The notes under the pieces were generated by a model. The model made no database searches and had not been told where the DNA came from. It worked only from the letters and a program-made list of their open reading frames with translations. From contig CP054689.1 in NCBI GenBank assembly GCA_013348725.1, positions 2,228,501 to 2,292,500 of the forward strand: DNA of 64,000 nucleotides. The letters run 5' to 3'. The position numbers and the translations under genes were made by a program. Positions 10,652 through 23,912 of this stretch are shown piece by piece. This stretch comes from Ectothiorhodospiraceae bacterium 2226 (GTDB taxonomy: Bacteria > Pseudomonadota > Gammaproteobacteria > GCA-013348725). Numbering within the stretch: position 1 is the first letter of the stretch; every line of letters starts with the position of its first letter.

Positions 10652-11889
10652 CCACGATGCTCGAGGCCTATGCCCGCGTCGCGGGCGAAGACGTCATCGA
10701 TCACCTACGTCAGCTCTCCGAACCGCTGCGCGGGATGAAGGTGGTGCACATCAACTCCACGCGCGTGGGCGGCGGGGTGGCCGAGATCCTGGATAAGCTC
10801 GTCCCGCTCATGGCGGAACTGGGCATGGACACGCGCTGGGAGGTGATCTCGGGGGCCGGTGAGTTCTACCACACCACCAAGAGCTTCCATAACGGGCTGC
10901 AAGGCAACCCCGTGAACCTTACGGAGTCGATGCTGAAGGCGTTCGAGGAGACCAATGAGCAGAACGCCGAGCGTTTGCGTCCGGTGCTCGAGGAGGCGGA
11001 CGTGGTGTTCATCCACGACCCGCAACCGGCACCGCTGCTCGAACTCTGCCCGAGCCGGCGCGGCAAGTGGATCTGGCGCTGCCACATCGACGCGAGCCAC
11101 CCCTATCGCCCCGTGTGGCGTTATTTGCGCCAGTGGCTGCAGAACTACGACGCCAGCGTGTTCTCCTTGGCGGGCTTTGCCCAGTCGCTACCGCATCCGC
11201 AGTACCTCATCCCGCCGAGCATTGATCCGCTCAGCGAGAAAAACATGGAGCTGCCGGAGGACGAGGTGCGCGCGGTGTTCTCGCGCTTCAACCTGCGCGA
11301 GGGCGAGCCGGTAATGGTGCAGATCTCCCGCTTCGACCGCTTCAAAGACCCGGTCGGCGTGGTGCAGGCCTACCGGCTTGCCAAGCGCTTCACCCCGCAT
11401 CTGCAATTGGTGCTCGCCGGCGGCGGCGCCTCCGACGACCCCGAGGGCGAGGCGGTGCTCGAAGAGGTGCGCGCCGCCACCGGCGACGACGAGGACGTGC
11501 ATCTGCTGCTGCTGCCGCCCGATGCGCATCGCACCATCAACGCCCTGCAGCGGGCGGGTGATATCTTGTTGCAGAAGTCGCTCAAGGAGGGCTTCGGCCT
11601 GACCGTGACCGAGGCGATGTGGAAGGGCAAGCCGGTCATCGCGGGCGACACCGGCGGCATCCGCCTGCAGGTGATCAATCACCACACCGGCTTCCTGGTC
11701 AACACGCCCGAAGGGGCCGCGCTGCGCACGCGCTATTTCCTACGTCATCCCGAGAAGTTGCAGGAAATGGGCGCCAAGGCGCGCGAGTTCGTGCGCGAAA
11801 ACTTCCTGCTCACCCGCCAACTGCGCGAGTACCTCACGCTCATGGTGGGCTTGCAGCATGGGGCGAAGGACCGCATCGAACTCGACTAA
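10648..11889 (+). CDS. treT: Trehalose synthase, glycosyltransferring type (TreT-like, GT4)
   Basis: A 413-residue GT-B glycosyltransferase of family GT4. TreT enzymes join a nucleoside-diphosphate glucose to glucose to make trehalose reversibly. Seen here: an N-terminal glycine-rich loop [13 protein letters not shown] near residues 36-48, the acceptor-domain HDPQPAPL near 122, [10 protein letters not shown] in the donor domain, and the GT4 signature [19 protein letters not shown] near 313. The ATG overlaps the upstream stop; starting 102 bases earlier in frame would intrude on the DUF5752 gene. Followed after 37 bases by the GlgX-TreZ fusion. NDP-sugar preference (ADP or UDP) cannot be read from sequence. 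Confidence 0.85.
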   Translation: MTTMLEAYARVAGEDVIDHLRQLSEPLRGMKVVHINSTRVGGGVAEILDKLVPLMAELGMDTRWEVISGAGEFYHTTKSFHNGLQGNPVNLTESMLKAFEETNEQNAERLRPVLEEADVVFIHDPQPAPLLELCPSRRGKWIWRCHIDASHPYRPVWRYLRQWLQNYDASVFSLAGFAQSLPHPQYLIPPSIDPLSEKNMELPEDEVRAVFSRFNLREGEPVMVQISRFDRFKDPVGVVQAYRLAKRFTPHLQLVLAGGGASDDPEGEAVLEEVRAATGDDEDVHLLLLPPDAHRTINALQRAGDILLQKSLKEGFGLTVTEAMWKGKPVIAGDTGGIRLQVINHHTGFLVNTPEGAALRTRYFLRHPEKLQEMGAKAREFVRENFLLTRQLREYLTLMVGLQHGAKDRIELD

Positions 11890-11926
11890 GCCGCGCACCA
11901 TAAGAACGACGCCACATGGAGAGTAT

Positions 11927-15918
<3,992 letters not shown>

Positions 15919-15922
<4 letters not shown>

Positions 15923-18810
15923 GCGAGCTGCACCGGCAAGGCGCGCGCGTCCCGCGCGCGACCTATCGTATCCAACTGCACCGGGAGTTCACCTTCCGCG
16001 ACGTCGAGGCGCTGGTGCCCTACCTGCACGCCCTCGGCGTCAGCCACTTCTATGCCTCGCCGTATCTACGGGCGCGGGCGGGCAGCCTGCACGGCTACGA
16101 CATCGTCGACCACAACGCGCTCAACCCGCAGATCGGCAGCGAGGCGGACTTCGCGGCGCTGGTTCAGGCGCTGGCGGCGCACGGCATGGGGCAGATCCTC
16201 GATATCGTGCCCAATCACATGGGGGTGGGTGGCAACGACAACGGCTGGTGGCTGGACGTGCTGGAGAACGGCCAAGCCTCGCAATATGCCGCCTTCTTCG
16301 ATATCGACTGGCGGCCGGTCAAGGACGCCCTACGCGGTAAGGTCCTGCTGCCGGTGCTGGGCGAGCCCTACGGCGCGCTGCTCGACAGTGGCCAACTCAA
16401 GCTGGTGTTCGACGCCGAGCGCGGCGCCTTCCGGGTCGAGTACTACGAGCACCACTTCCCGGTCGACCCGCACAGCTACCCGCGCGTCCTGCGCCTGCGC
16501 CACGAGCAGCTGGCCGAGCGGCTCGGGCGCGAGCACCCGCGGTTGCTGGAGTTCGACAGTCTGGTGGCGGCCTTCGAGCACTTGCCCGAGCGCTGGCGCT
16601 CGGACCCGAGCGAGTTGGAGGAGCGTCGGCGCGACAAGGAGATCCACAAACGGCGCCTGGCGGCATTGTGCGAGACGGCGCCGGAGATCCGCGCCTATGT
16701 GGAGGAGGTCACCGCCCGCTTCAATGGCGAGGTGGCGGAGTCGGACGACGGCGCCGAGCGTTATGGTCTGCTGCACGAGCTGTTGGAGGCGCAGGCCTAT
16801 CGACTGGCGCATTGGCAGGTCGCCTCCGACGAGATCAACTACCGCCGCTTCTTCGACATCAATGATCTGGCCGGGCTGCGCATGGAGCGGCGCGAGGTGT
16901 TCGAGGCGACCCATCGGCGCATCCTGTCCATGGTGCGCGAGGGCATGCTGCACGGGCTGCGCATCGATCACCCCGACGGCCTCTTCGACCCGGCGCGTTA
17001 CTATCGCGATCTGCAGGCGGCGGTCGGCGAGCACCCGCTGGGCCTGTATGTGGTGGCCGAGAAGATTCTGGCCGTGTACGAGCACCTGCCCGAGGACTGG
17101 CCGGTGCACGGCACCACCGGCTACGACTTCACCAATCTGGTCAACGGGCTGTTCGTCGATTCGGCCGCCGAGCGGCCGCTGACCCGGTTCTACGAGCGCT
17201 TTACCGGCGAGCGCAAGCGCTTCGACGAGCTGCTCTACGAGCGCAAGAAGTTCATCGCCCAGCGCGTATTGTCCAGCGAGCTCACCGTGCTCACCAACCG
17301 CCTCGACCAGATTTCCGAGGCCGACCGCTATACGCGCGACTTCACCCAGAACGGCCTGCGCGAGGCGCTGTCGGAGGTGGTCGCCTGTTTCCCGGTGTAT
17401 CGCACCTACGTCACGGGCGAGCACGTCGCGGAGGAGGACCGCCGTTACGTCGACTGGGCCATTTCGCAGGCGCGCAAGCGCGCCAACGTCGACGATCAAA
17501 TCTTCGACTTCCTGCGCGCCGTGTTGCTGTGCGAGGGCTTGGACGGGCGCACGCCCGAGTACCGCGCCGCGGTGGTGGATTTCGCCATGCGCTTCCAGCA
17601 GTACAGCGCGCCGGTGATGGCCAAGGGGCTGGAGGACACCAGCTTCTACATCTACAACCGTCTGCTGTCGCTCAACGAGGTGGGCGGCGATCCGCGCCGC
17701 TTCGGCGTCTCGCCGGCGGCCTTCCACCACGCCAATCTCGAGCGCGCCAAGCGCTGGCCCTCCGGCATGCTGAGCAGTTCCACCCACGACACCAAGCGCA
17801 GCGAGGACGTGCGCGCGCGGCTCAATGTGCTGAGCGAGCTGCACGAGCCGTGGCGCGAGCACGTGGTGCGCTGGGGCAAGCTCAACCGGCGCCGGCGCCG
17901 CGAGGTCGCCGGCGTCATGGCGCCCACGCGCAACGACGAGTACCTGCTGTATCAGACCTTGATCGGCGCGTGGCCGCTGGAGGGGCTGGCCCTGGACGGT
18001 GATCTGGCGCCCTGGGACGCGGCGGCCTGGGAGAGGTTCCGCGAGCGCGTCGAGCAGTACATGATCAAGGCGTTGCGCGAGGCCAAGGTGAACACCAGCT
18101 GGATCCGCGTGAACGCCGCATACGAGCACGCCATGCTGGAGTTCATCCGCGCGCTGTTTGCGCACCGCGAGCAGGCGCCGTTCTTTGCCGATTTCCTGCC
18201 GTTTGCGCGGCGCGTGGCGCGACTGGGGATGTACAACAGCCTGTCACAGACCCTGCTGAAACTGACCGTGCCCGGCGTGCCCGACATCTATCAGGGCAAC
18301 GAGATCTGGGACTTCAGCCTGGTCGATCCGGACAACCGCCGCCCCGTGGACTATGAACGGCGGCGCGGGCTGCTCGAGCGGCTGCAGCAGGGCGAGGCGG
18401 CCGGCGTCGACGCGCGCGCCTTGCTCGATGACATGGCGAGCGGCGTGCCGAAGTTGTATGTGACGTGGCGGGCCCTGCACGCGCGGCGCGCGCACCCCGA
18501 CTTGTTCCAGCAGGGGAACTACGAGGCCTTGGAGGTGGCGGGCGAGCGCGCCGCGCACCTGTGCGCGTTCGCGCGGGCGTTGGACGAGGCGCTGTTGGTG
18601 GTGCTGGTGCCGCGTCTCTACGCGACGCTCGCGCCGGACGAGACGCTGCCGCTGGGCGAGACGGCCTGGGGCACGACCACGGTCGCGCTGCCGCCGGGGC
18701 GTTATCACGACCGTCTCGGCGGCGGCAGCTATGTCGCCGACGGTGAGCCGGTCGCGGTCGCGGAACTGCTGCGCGCATTCCCGCTGGGCCTGCTGACCCG
18801 CGAGCCGTAG
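15919..18810 (+). CDS. treY: Malto-oligosyltrehalose synthase
   Basis: TreY rearranges the reducing-end alpha-1,4 bond of maltodextrins to alpha-1,1, giving maltooligosyl-trehalose for TreZ. The 963-residue length fits the family. Visible segments: [14 protein letters not shown] near residue 13, [15 protein letters not shown] near 48, LDIVPNHMG near 94, the catalytic region [10 protein letters not shown] near 349, the GTTGYDF segment, and [15 protein letters not shown] near 618. Start is GTG at 15919, overlapping the stop of the fusion gene (GTGA); a longer open stretch upstream is only overlap. Last gene of the trehalose operon. Confidence 0.95.
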
Positions 18811-18818
18811 CACATCGC

Positions 18819-18851
18819 CGCCGTGCCCGACGTGGCGCTTCGGGCACGGCG
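18819..18851 (+). terminator. Long hairpin after treY
   Basis: CGCCGTGCCCG (18819-18829) pairs perfectly with CGGGCACGGCG (18841-18851) around an 11-base loop. Only scattered T residues follow. It lies in the convergent gap between treY and the leftward DUF3185 gene and may stop transcription from the left. Confidence 0.55.
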
Positions 18852-18870
18852 TCTCTCGCCTGAGGCGCGC

Positions 18871-19080
18871 CTAGCCGCGGCGCCCGAACAGGGCCATCAG
18901 GCCGCCGCCGACGATAAGGGCGAGTCCGCCGATCAAATACCACATCGTCTCGTCCGTGTAGCGGCCGGTGACCGCCTCGGTGACCTGATCGACTGGCGAA
19001 TCGGCCTGCTGCATGCCGAAGAACAGCAGCACCGCGCCGATCACCAGCAACACCACCCCGATGATCTGGGTTGCGCTCAT
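18871..19080 (-). CDS. DUF3185 family small membrane protein
   Basis: A 69-residue protein with two hydrophobic helices (about residues 5-24 and 46-65) separated by a polar loop with DSPVDQVTEAVTGRYTDETMWY, and a short basic tail. This two-helix layout and the loop match DUF3185 by eye. Such proteins are often found among stress-response genes, but function is unknown. A strong AAGGAGGGTG ribosome site precedes the ATG. Convergent with treY. Confidence 0.75.
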   Translation of the reverse strand: MSATQIIGVVLLVIGAVLLFFGMQQADSPVDQVTEAVTGRYTDETMWYLIGGLALIVGGGLMALFGRRG

Positions 19081-19222
19081 TGCACCCTCCTTGGACTATT
19101 CTTATCGAACACTTGGGCGATCCTTCATGGATCGATCCCTCGACGCGGGGCTGGAGCCGGGCACGTGAGTCGCTGCCCCGGGAGCCGCACCCGCGGCGCT
19201 CCCGCCCCCTCGGTCGGCGCGG

Positions 19223-19251
19223 TTTAGATCGCACCGTTCATTCAGTATAGA
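19223..19251 (+). promoter_or_regulatory. Possible promoter for the Cys-rich/Ku/LigD genes
   Basis: TTTAGA (19223-19228) and TATAGA (19246-19251), 17 bases apart, match sigma-70 boxes at about 4/6 each. They lie 41 bases before the ATG of the Cys-rich gene. Weak evidence. Confidence 0.35.
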
Positions 19252-19291
19252 CAGCCACTTGCGGCTGCTGGCGGCCGCCACGGGAACGTTC

Positions 19292-19474
19292 ATGTACTAC
19301 TGCCCGCAATCGTGTGAGCCCTGCCCCCACGCCGCGCCCTGCGTGGAACAATGCGTGGATACCGGCGCGCCCGAGCTGGAGGTGTGCGAGGCCTGCGGGC
19401 TACCGGGCTTTCGCGACCCGAGCTACGAGCCGGCGCTGTGCAGCGCCTGTGCACAGGCCGCGGACGCGCCCTAA
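19292..19474 (+). CDS. Cysteine-rich small protein, hypothetical
   Basis: Sixty residues starting MYYCPQSCEP. Nine cysteines occur, many in CxxC/CxxxC spacing: an N-terminal cluster (C4, C8, C11, C17, C21 counting from a TTG 33 bases earlier would shift by 11), a middle C-E-A-C pair and a C-terminal C-S-A-C pair. The pattern suggests zinc or another metal. The in-frame TTG at 19259 would add RLLAAATGTF. No strong ribosome site is seen, so the start is uncertain. It lies 45 bases upstream of ku on the same strand. Not recognised; it may be a zinc-ribbon-like accessory or a spurious frame. Confidence 0.45.
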   Translation: MYYCPQSCEPCPHAAPCVEQCVDTGAPELEVCEACGLPGFRDPSYEPALCSACAQAADAP

Positions 19475-19519
19475 CGCGTCGCGCCGCCGGATCTTAGGAC
19501 GGGCCACAAGGAGGTGCCC

Positions 19520-20413
19520 ATGTCACGTGTGATCTGGAAAGGCAGTATCAGCTTCGGCTTGGTGTACGTCCCGGTCGGACTGTACTCCAGTGAGCGGCGC
19601 AGCGAACTCAGTCTGTCGTTGCTCGACCGGCGCGACATGGCCCCGGTGGGCTACCGGCGCTACAACAAGAGCACCGGCGAGGATATCGAGTGGGGCGAGG
19701 TGGTGAAGGGTTACGAGTTCGAGCCCGGTCAGTTCGTGGTGCTCGACGAAGAGGACTTCACCAAGGCCAATGTGAAGGCCACCCAGACGGTGGAGATCCA
19801 GGACTTCGTGCCGGCCGCCGACATCCCCATGATCTACTACGACAAGCCGTATTACCTCGAGCCGCTCCCGCGCGGCGAGAAGGGGTACGTGCTGCTGCGC
19901 GAGACCCTCAAGCGGACCAAGCGGGTGGGCATCGCCAAGGTGGTGCTGCGTAGCCGTGAGCACCTGGCGGCGCTCGTGCCCTGGAACGACGTGCTGGTGC
20001 TCAATCTGCTGCGCTTCCACCACGAACTGCGCGAACCGAGCGAGCTCAAACTGCCCACCGGCGCGATCGAGGACTACGGCGTCGCCGATCGCGAGATCGA
20101 CATGGCCGAGCGCTTGGTGGAAGGGATGAGCACCGAGTGGGAGCCGCAGCGTTACCGTGACGAATACCGCGAGGACCTGCTGCGCCTGATCGAGGAGAAG
20201 GCCGTCGCGGGCGAGGCGCACGCGATGCACGAGCCGGAGGCGCCCGCGCGCGGCGCCGAGGTCATCGACATCATGGAGGCGCTCAAGCGCAGCGTGGAGG
20301 CCACCAAGAAGGGCCGCGGCGCGGCGGCCACCAAGAGCGGCGAGAAGAAGGGCCGCGCGCGCGGCCCCACGCGCAAGCGCACCACCCGCGGCGGCGGCAA
20401 GAAGAGCGCCTGA
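19520..20413 (+). CDS. ku: Ku protein, bacterial NHEJ
   Basis: Bacterial Ku forms a homodimer that binds DNA ends and recruits LigD for non-homologous end joining. The 297-residue protein begins SRVIWKGSISFGLVYVPV, the typical Ku start, and has the RRYNKSTGE and PYYLEP segments of the bridge/barrel region. The last 40 residues are rich in Lys, Arg and Gly, as in Ku proteins with extended C-terminal DNA-binding tails. AAGGAGG at 19508-19514 fits the ATG at 19520; the GTG six bases earlier overlaps it and is rejected. ligD follows after three bases. Confidence 0.95.
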   Translation: MSRVIWKGSISFGLVYVPVGLYSSERRSELSLSLLDRRDMAPVGYRRYNKSTGEDIEWGEVVKGYEFEPGQFVVLDEEDFTKANVKATQTVEIQDFVPAADIPMIYYDKPYYLEPLPRGEKGYVLLRETLKRTKRVGIAKVVLRSREHLAALVPWNDVLVLNLLRFHHELREPSELKLPTGAIEDYGVADREIDMAERLVEGMSTEWEPQRYRDEYREDLLRLIEEKAVAGEAHAMHEPEAPARGAEVIDIMEALKRSVEATKKGRGAAATKSGEKKGRARGPTRKRTTRGGGKKSA

Positions 20414-20416
20414 CGC

Positions 20417-22897
20417 ATGGGCTTGGAGCACTACCGGCGTCGGCGCGACTTCAACCGCACGCCCGAACCCGCGGGCGAGCCCCGGGCCAAGCAGCGGGGG
20501 CGCCCACGCGCCGAACCGGCTCGCCAGTTCGTGGTGCAGAAGCACGCCGCCCGGCGCCTGCATTACGACTTTCGCCTGGAGCTCGGCGGGGTGCTGAAGA
20601 GTTGGGCCGTGCCGCAGGGTCCGAGCTTCGACCCCGAGGTCAAGCGTCTGGCGGTGCGCACCGAGGACCACCCGCTCGAGTACGCCGAGTTCGAGGGCAC
20701 CATCCCCGAGGGCGAGTACGGCGCGGGTACCGTGATGGTGTGGGACCGCGGGCAGTGGACACCCGAAGGCGACGCCGAGGCCGGCCTTGCGAAAGGACAT
20801 CTGCGCTTTCAACTCGAGGGTGAGAAGCTGCGCGGGGCCTGGGACCTGGTGCGTATGGGCGGGCGCGCGGCGCGCGAGGACAAGGAGAACTGGCTGCTGG
20901 TCAAGGTGGCGGACGACTACGCGGGCGAGATCGACATCGCCGAGGCGGCGCCGCGCAGCGTGGTCAGCGCGCGCGACCTGCACGCCATCGCCGATCATGC
21001 GCCGAGCGCGCGCGGGGAGCCGTTGCCCGAGCGCCTCGCGCCGCAACTGGCCACCCTGGTGGAGCAGGCGCCGGAAGGCGAGGGCTGGCTGCACGAGATC
21101 AAGTACGACGGCTACCGTGTTTTATGCCATGTCGACGGCGGCACGGCGCAGGTGTTCACCCGCAACGGCCATGACTGGACCGAGCGCTTCCCCGCCATCG
21201 CCCGCGCGCTGGCGGCCCTGCCGCTGCAGAACGCGTGGCTGGACGCCGAGCTGGTGGTTTTCCAGGACGACGGGACGACCAACTTCCAGGCGCTGCAAAA
21301 CGCCATGCGCCGGGGCACGCCGGCCACGCTCAGCCTGTGCGTGTTCGACCTCCTGTTCCTGAACGGCGAGGACCTGCGCGGCCAGCCGCTGCTGGCGCGC
21401 AAGCGCCGGCTGCAGAGCCTGCTGCAGGGCGCCCGCCTGCCGCTGCGCTACAGCGACCACCTGCAGGGCCACGGCGGGGCCTTCTTGGAGCAGGCCTGTC
21501 GGCTCGGGCTGGAGGGCATCGTCTCCAAGCGCGCGCAGCGCCCTTACGTGGGGCGGCGCACGCGCGATTGGCTGAAGATCAAGTGCGAGCACCGTCAGGA
21601 GTTCGTGGTCGGCGGCTATACCGAACCCGGCGGGGCGCGTAAAGGCTTCGGTGCGTTGTTGCTGGGGGTCTACGAGGGCGAGCGCCTGCGCTACGCGGGG
21701 CGGGTGGGTACCGGCTTTGACGAGCGCCGGCTGCAGGAGGTGCTCGCCCGGCTGCAGCCGCTGGAGGTCAAGGCGGGTCCGTTTGACGAGGCCCCGCCGC
21801 GCATCCGTCAGCGCGTGCATTGGGTGCGTCCCGTGCTGGTGGCGGAGGTCAGCTTTACCGGCTGGACGGCCGAGGGACTGCTGCGCCATCCCGTGTTCCG
21901 GGGGCTGCGCGAGGACAGACCCGCGGGCGAGGTGCGCCGCGAACGGGCCGCGCCCGCGCCGCGGAGCACCGGGCGTCCGGTGCGGCGCGGCGCGGACCAG
22001 GGACAGCGCGTGGCGGGCGTGGCGCTGTCCAACCCGGACAAGGTGCTCTACCCGGGGCAGGACCTCAGCAAGCGCGACCTCGCGCAGTATTACCAGGCGG
22101 TCGCGGATTGGCTGCTGCCGCACGCCAAGGACCGGCCGCTTACCCTGGTGCGTTGCCCCGAGGGGCAGCGCAAGGACTGTTTTTATCAGAAGAACGCCAC
22201 CGCCGGTGTGTCCAAGGCGCTGGCGCGGGTCGCGATCCCGCACAAGGGTAAGACCTTGGAGTACCTCGCGCTGCGCGACCTCGCGGGCTTGATCGGTCTG
22301 GTGCAACTCGGCGTGCTGGAGATCCACGTGTGGGGCTCGCGCTGCGACCGTGTGGAGCACCCGGACCGCCTGGTGTTCGATCTCGATCCTGACGAAGGAC
22401 TTGCCTGGCAGGACGTGGTCGCCGCCGCGCAGCGCGTGCGCGCCCGCCTCGCCGATCTGGGGCTGGAGAGTTTTCTGCGCACCACCGGCGGCAAGGGGCT
22501 GCACGTGGTGGTGCCGCTGGTGCGCCGGCACGACTGGGCCGAGGCCAAGGCGTTCTCCAAGGCGCTCGCCGAGGACCTGGTGCGCCTGCAACCCGACAAG
22601 TACACCGCCAAACTGGCCAAGCGCGCGCGCAAGGGCAAGCTGTTCATCGACTACCTGCGCAACGGCTGGGGCGCGACCGCCGTCACCAGCTATTCCACCC
22701 GCGCGTGGCCGGGCGCGCCGGTCGCGGTGCCGCTGGCGTGGGAGGAGTTGAGCGCTAAGCTGCACCCCGACGCCTTCAACGTGCATACCGTGCCGGCGCG
22801 CCTCGCCGGTCTCGCCCGCGATCCCTGGGCGGACATGGGTGCGTTGCGCCAGTCCATCACCAAGAAGATGAAGCGCGAGCTCGGCATGAAGGTCTGA
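20417..22897 (+). CDS. ligD: ATP-dependent DNA ligase LigD (PE-ligase-polymerase)
   Basis: The multi-domain end-joining enzyme, 826 residues. Order is phosphoesterase (about 35-185; His43, His49 and Asp51 in KHAARRLHYDF, His85 in EDHPLEYAEFEG), ligase (about 215-510; nucleotidyl Lys229 in KYDGYR, then the OB domain ending near GLRED), and primase-polymerase (about 535-820; metal-binding Asp655/Asp657 in FDLDPDEG). This PE-LIG-POL order is that of Pseudomonas LigD, unlike the POL-first mycobacterial form. A basic, Pro/Arg-rich linker (about 512-535) joins ligase and polymerase. It forms an operon with ku. Confidence 0.95.
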   Translation: MGLEHYRRRRDFNRTPEPAGEPRAKQRGRPRAEPARQFVVQKHAARRLHYDFRLELGGVLKSWAVPQGPSFDPEVKRLAVRTEDHPLEYAEFEGTIPEGEYGAGTVMVWDRGQWTPEGDAEAGLAKGHLRFQLEGEKLRGAWDLVRMGGRAAREDKENWLLVKVADDYAGEIDIAEAAPRSVVSARDLHAIADHAPSARGEPLPERLAPQLATLVEQAPEGEGWLHEIKYDGYRVLCHVDGGTAQVFTRNGHDWTERFPAIARALAALPLQNAWLDAELVVFQDDGTTNFQALQNAMRRGTPATLSLCVFDLLFLNGEDLRGQPLLARKRRLQSLLQGARLPLRYSDHLQGHGGAFLEQACRLGLEGIVSKRAQRPYVGRRTRDWLKIKCEHRQEFVVGGYTEPGGARKGFGALLLGVYEGERLRYAGRVGTGFDERRLQEVLARLQPLEVKAGPFDEAPPRIRQRVHWVRPVLVAEVSFTGWTAEGLLRHPVFRGLREDRPAGEVRRERAAPAPRSTGRPVRRGADQGQRVAGVALSNPDKVLYPGQDLSKRDLAQYYQAVADWLLPHAKDRPLTLVRCPEGQRKDCFYQKNATAGVSKALARVAIPHKGKTLEYLALRDLAGLIGLVQLGVLEIHVWGSRCDRVEHPDRLVFDLDPDEGLAWQDVVAAAQRVRARLADLGLESFLRTTGGKGLHVVVPLVRRHDWAEAKAFSKALAEDLVRLQPDKYTAKLAKRARKGKLFIDYLRNGWGATAVTSYSTRAWPGAPVAVPLAWEELSAKLHPDAFNVHTVPARLAGLARDPWADMGALRQSITKKMKRELGMKV

Positions 22898-22935
22898 ACC
22901 GTTCTTCTTTTTTTCATGCCACCAAGGAGGGCAGC

Positions 22936-23790
22936 ATGAGCGAGCAACACCGTCCTGCACAGCACCAGGAGCAGCAACCGGGGCACGAGTCGGAGATGAC
23001 CCCACGCCCGCGCGCCGAGGATCCCGGCTACCACGGCTGCAACAAGCTGCGCGGCAAGGTGGCGCTCATCACCGGCGGCGATAGCGGCATCGGACGGGCG
23101 GTCGCCCTGCTGTTCGCCAAAGAGGGTGCCGACGTGGCGATCGCCTACCTCGACGAGCATGACGATGCCGAGGAGACCAAGCGCGGTGTGGAGGCCGAAG
23201 GGCGGCAGTGCCTGCTCATCCCCGGCGACCTGGGCGAGGAGGCCCATTGCCAGGCGGTGGTGCGCGAGACGCTCGATGCGTTCGGGCAGTTGGACATCCT
23301 GATCAACAACGCCGCCGAGCAGCATGTACAGCAAAGCCTGCTCGACATCAGCGCCGAACAGTTGGAGCGCACCTTCCGTACCAACATCTTCGCCATGTTC
23401 TACCTCACCAAGGCGGCGTTGCCGCACTTGAAGCCCGGCAGCGCCATCGTCAACTCCACCTCGGTGACCGCCTATCAGGGCAAGCCGGAACTCATCGACT
23501 ATGCCTCGACCAAGGGCGCGATCGTCGCCTTTACCCGCTCCATGTCGGAGGCGGTGGTGGGCGATGGGATCCGCGTGAACGCGGTGGCTCCGGGGCCGAT
23601 CTGGACGCCGCTGATTCCGGCCAGCTTCGACGCGGAGAAGGTGGCCACCTTCGGGGCGAACAAGCCCATGGGACGGGCCGGCCAGCCCGAGGAGGTGGCG
23701 CCCTGTTATCTGTTCCTGGCGAGCGGAGACTCGTCGTACATGAGCGGGCAGGTGCTGCACCCCAACGGCGGCACGGTGGTGAACGGCTGA
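22936..23790 (+). CDS. SDR family oxidoreductase (YghA-like)
   Basis: A 284-residue short-chain dehydrogenase. A polar 35-residue N-terminal extension (rich in Gln, Glu, Pro) precedes the Rossmann start ITGGDSGIGRAVA near 46; the NNAAEQ segment and the catalytic YASTK complete the pattern, with the PGPIWTPLIP loop typical of the YghA/GsiB-neighbour subgroup often linked to general stress. Substrate unknown. GGAGGGCAGC precedes the ATG. It follows ligD after a T-rich stretch (22905-22915) that might be a weak terminator. Two hairpins separate it from the convergent PhnD-like gene. Confidence 0.85.
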   Translation: MSEQHRPAQHQEQQPGHESEMTPRPRAEDPGYHGCNKLRGKVALITGGDSGIGRAVALLFAKEGADVAIAYLDEHDDAEETKRGVEAEGRQCLLIPGDLGEEAHCQAVVRETLDAFGQLDILINNAAEQHVQQSLLDISAEQLERTFRTNIFAMFYLTKAALPHLKPGSAIVNSTSVTAYQGKPELIDYASTKGAIVAFTRSMSEAVVGDGIRVNAVAPGPIWTPLIPASFDAEKVATFGANKPMGRAGQPEEVAPCYLFLASGDSSYMSGQVLHPNGGTVVNG

Positions 23791-23795
23791 GCGTC

Positions 23796-23825
23796 GGACA
23801 CGAAGGCCGTCCCGCCTTCGTGTCC
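23796..23825 (+). terminator. 12-bp hairpin after the SDR gene
   Basis: GGACACGAAGGC (23796-23807), six-base loop, GCCTTCGTGTCC (23814-23825); a perfect stem starting five bases after the stop. No T run follows, but position and strength suggest a terminator or a bidirectional block in this convergent gap. Confidence 0.6.
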
Positions 23826-23872
23826 ACCTATCGAAGTGCTTAATGGATCCACCGCGCACTGGTCCCGCATTG

Positions 23873-23900
23873 CAAAGCGAACTGCGCGGCGTTCGCTTTG
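23873..23900 (-). terminator. 10-bp hairpin after the PhnD-like gene
   Basis: CAAAGCGAAC / GTTCGCTTTG with an 8-base loop, 12 bases beyond the stop of the leftward PhnD-like gene. The T residues in the 3' arm on the minus strand fit a weak intrinsic terminator. Confidence 0.55.
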
Positions 23901-23912
23901 GGAGCGGCGGGC

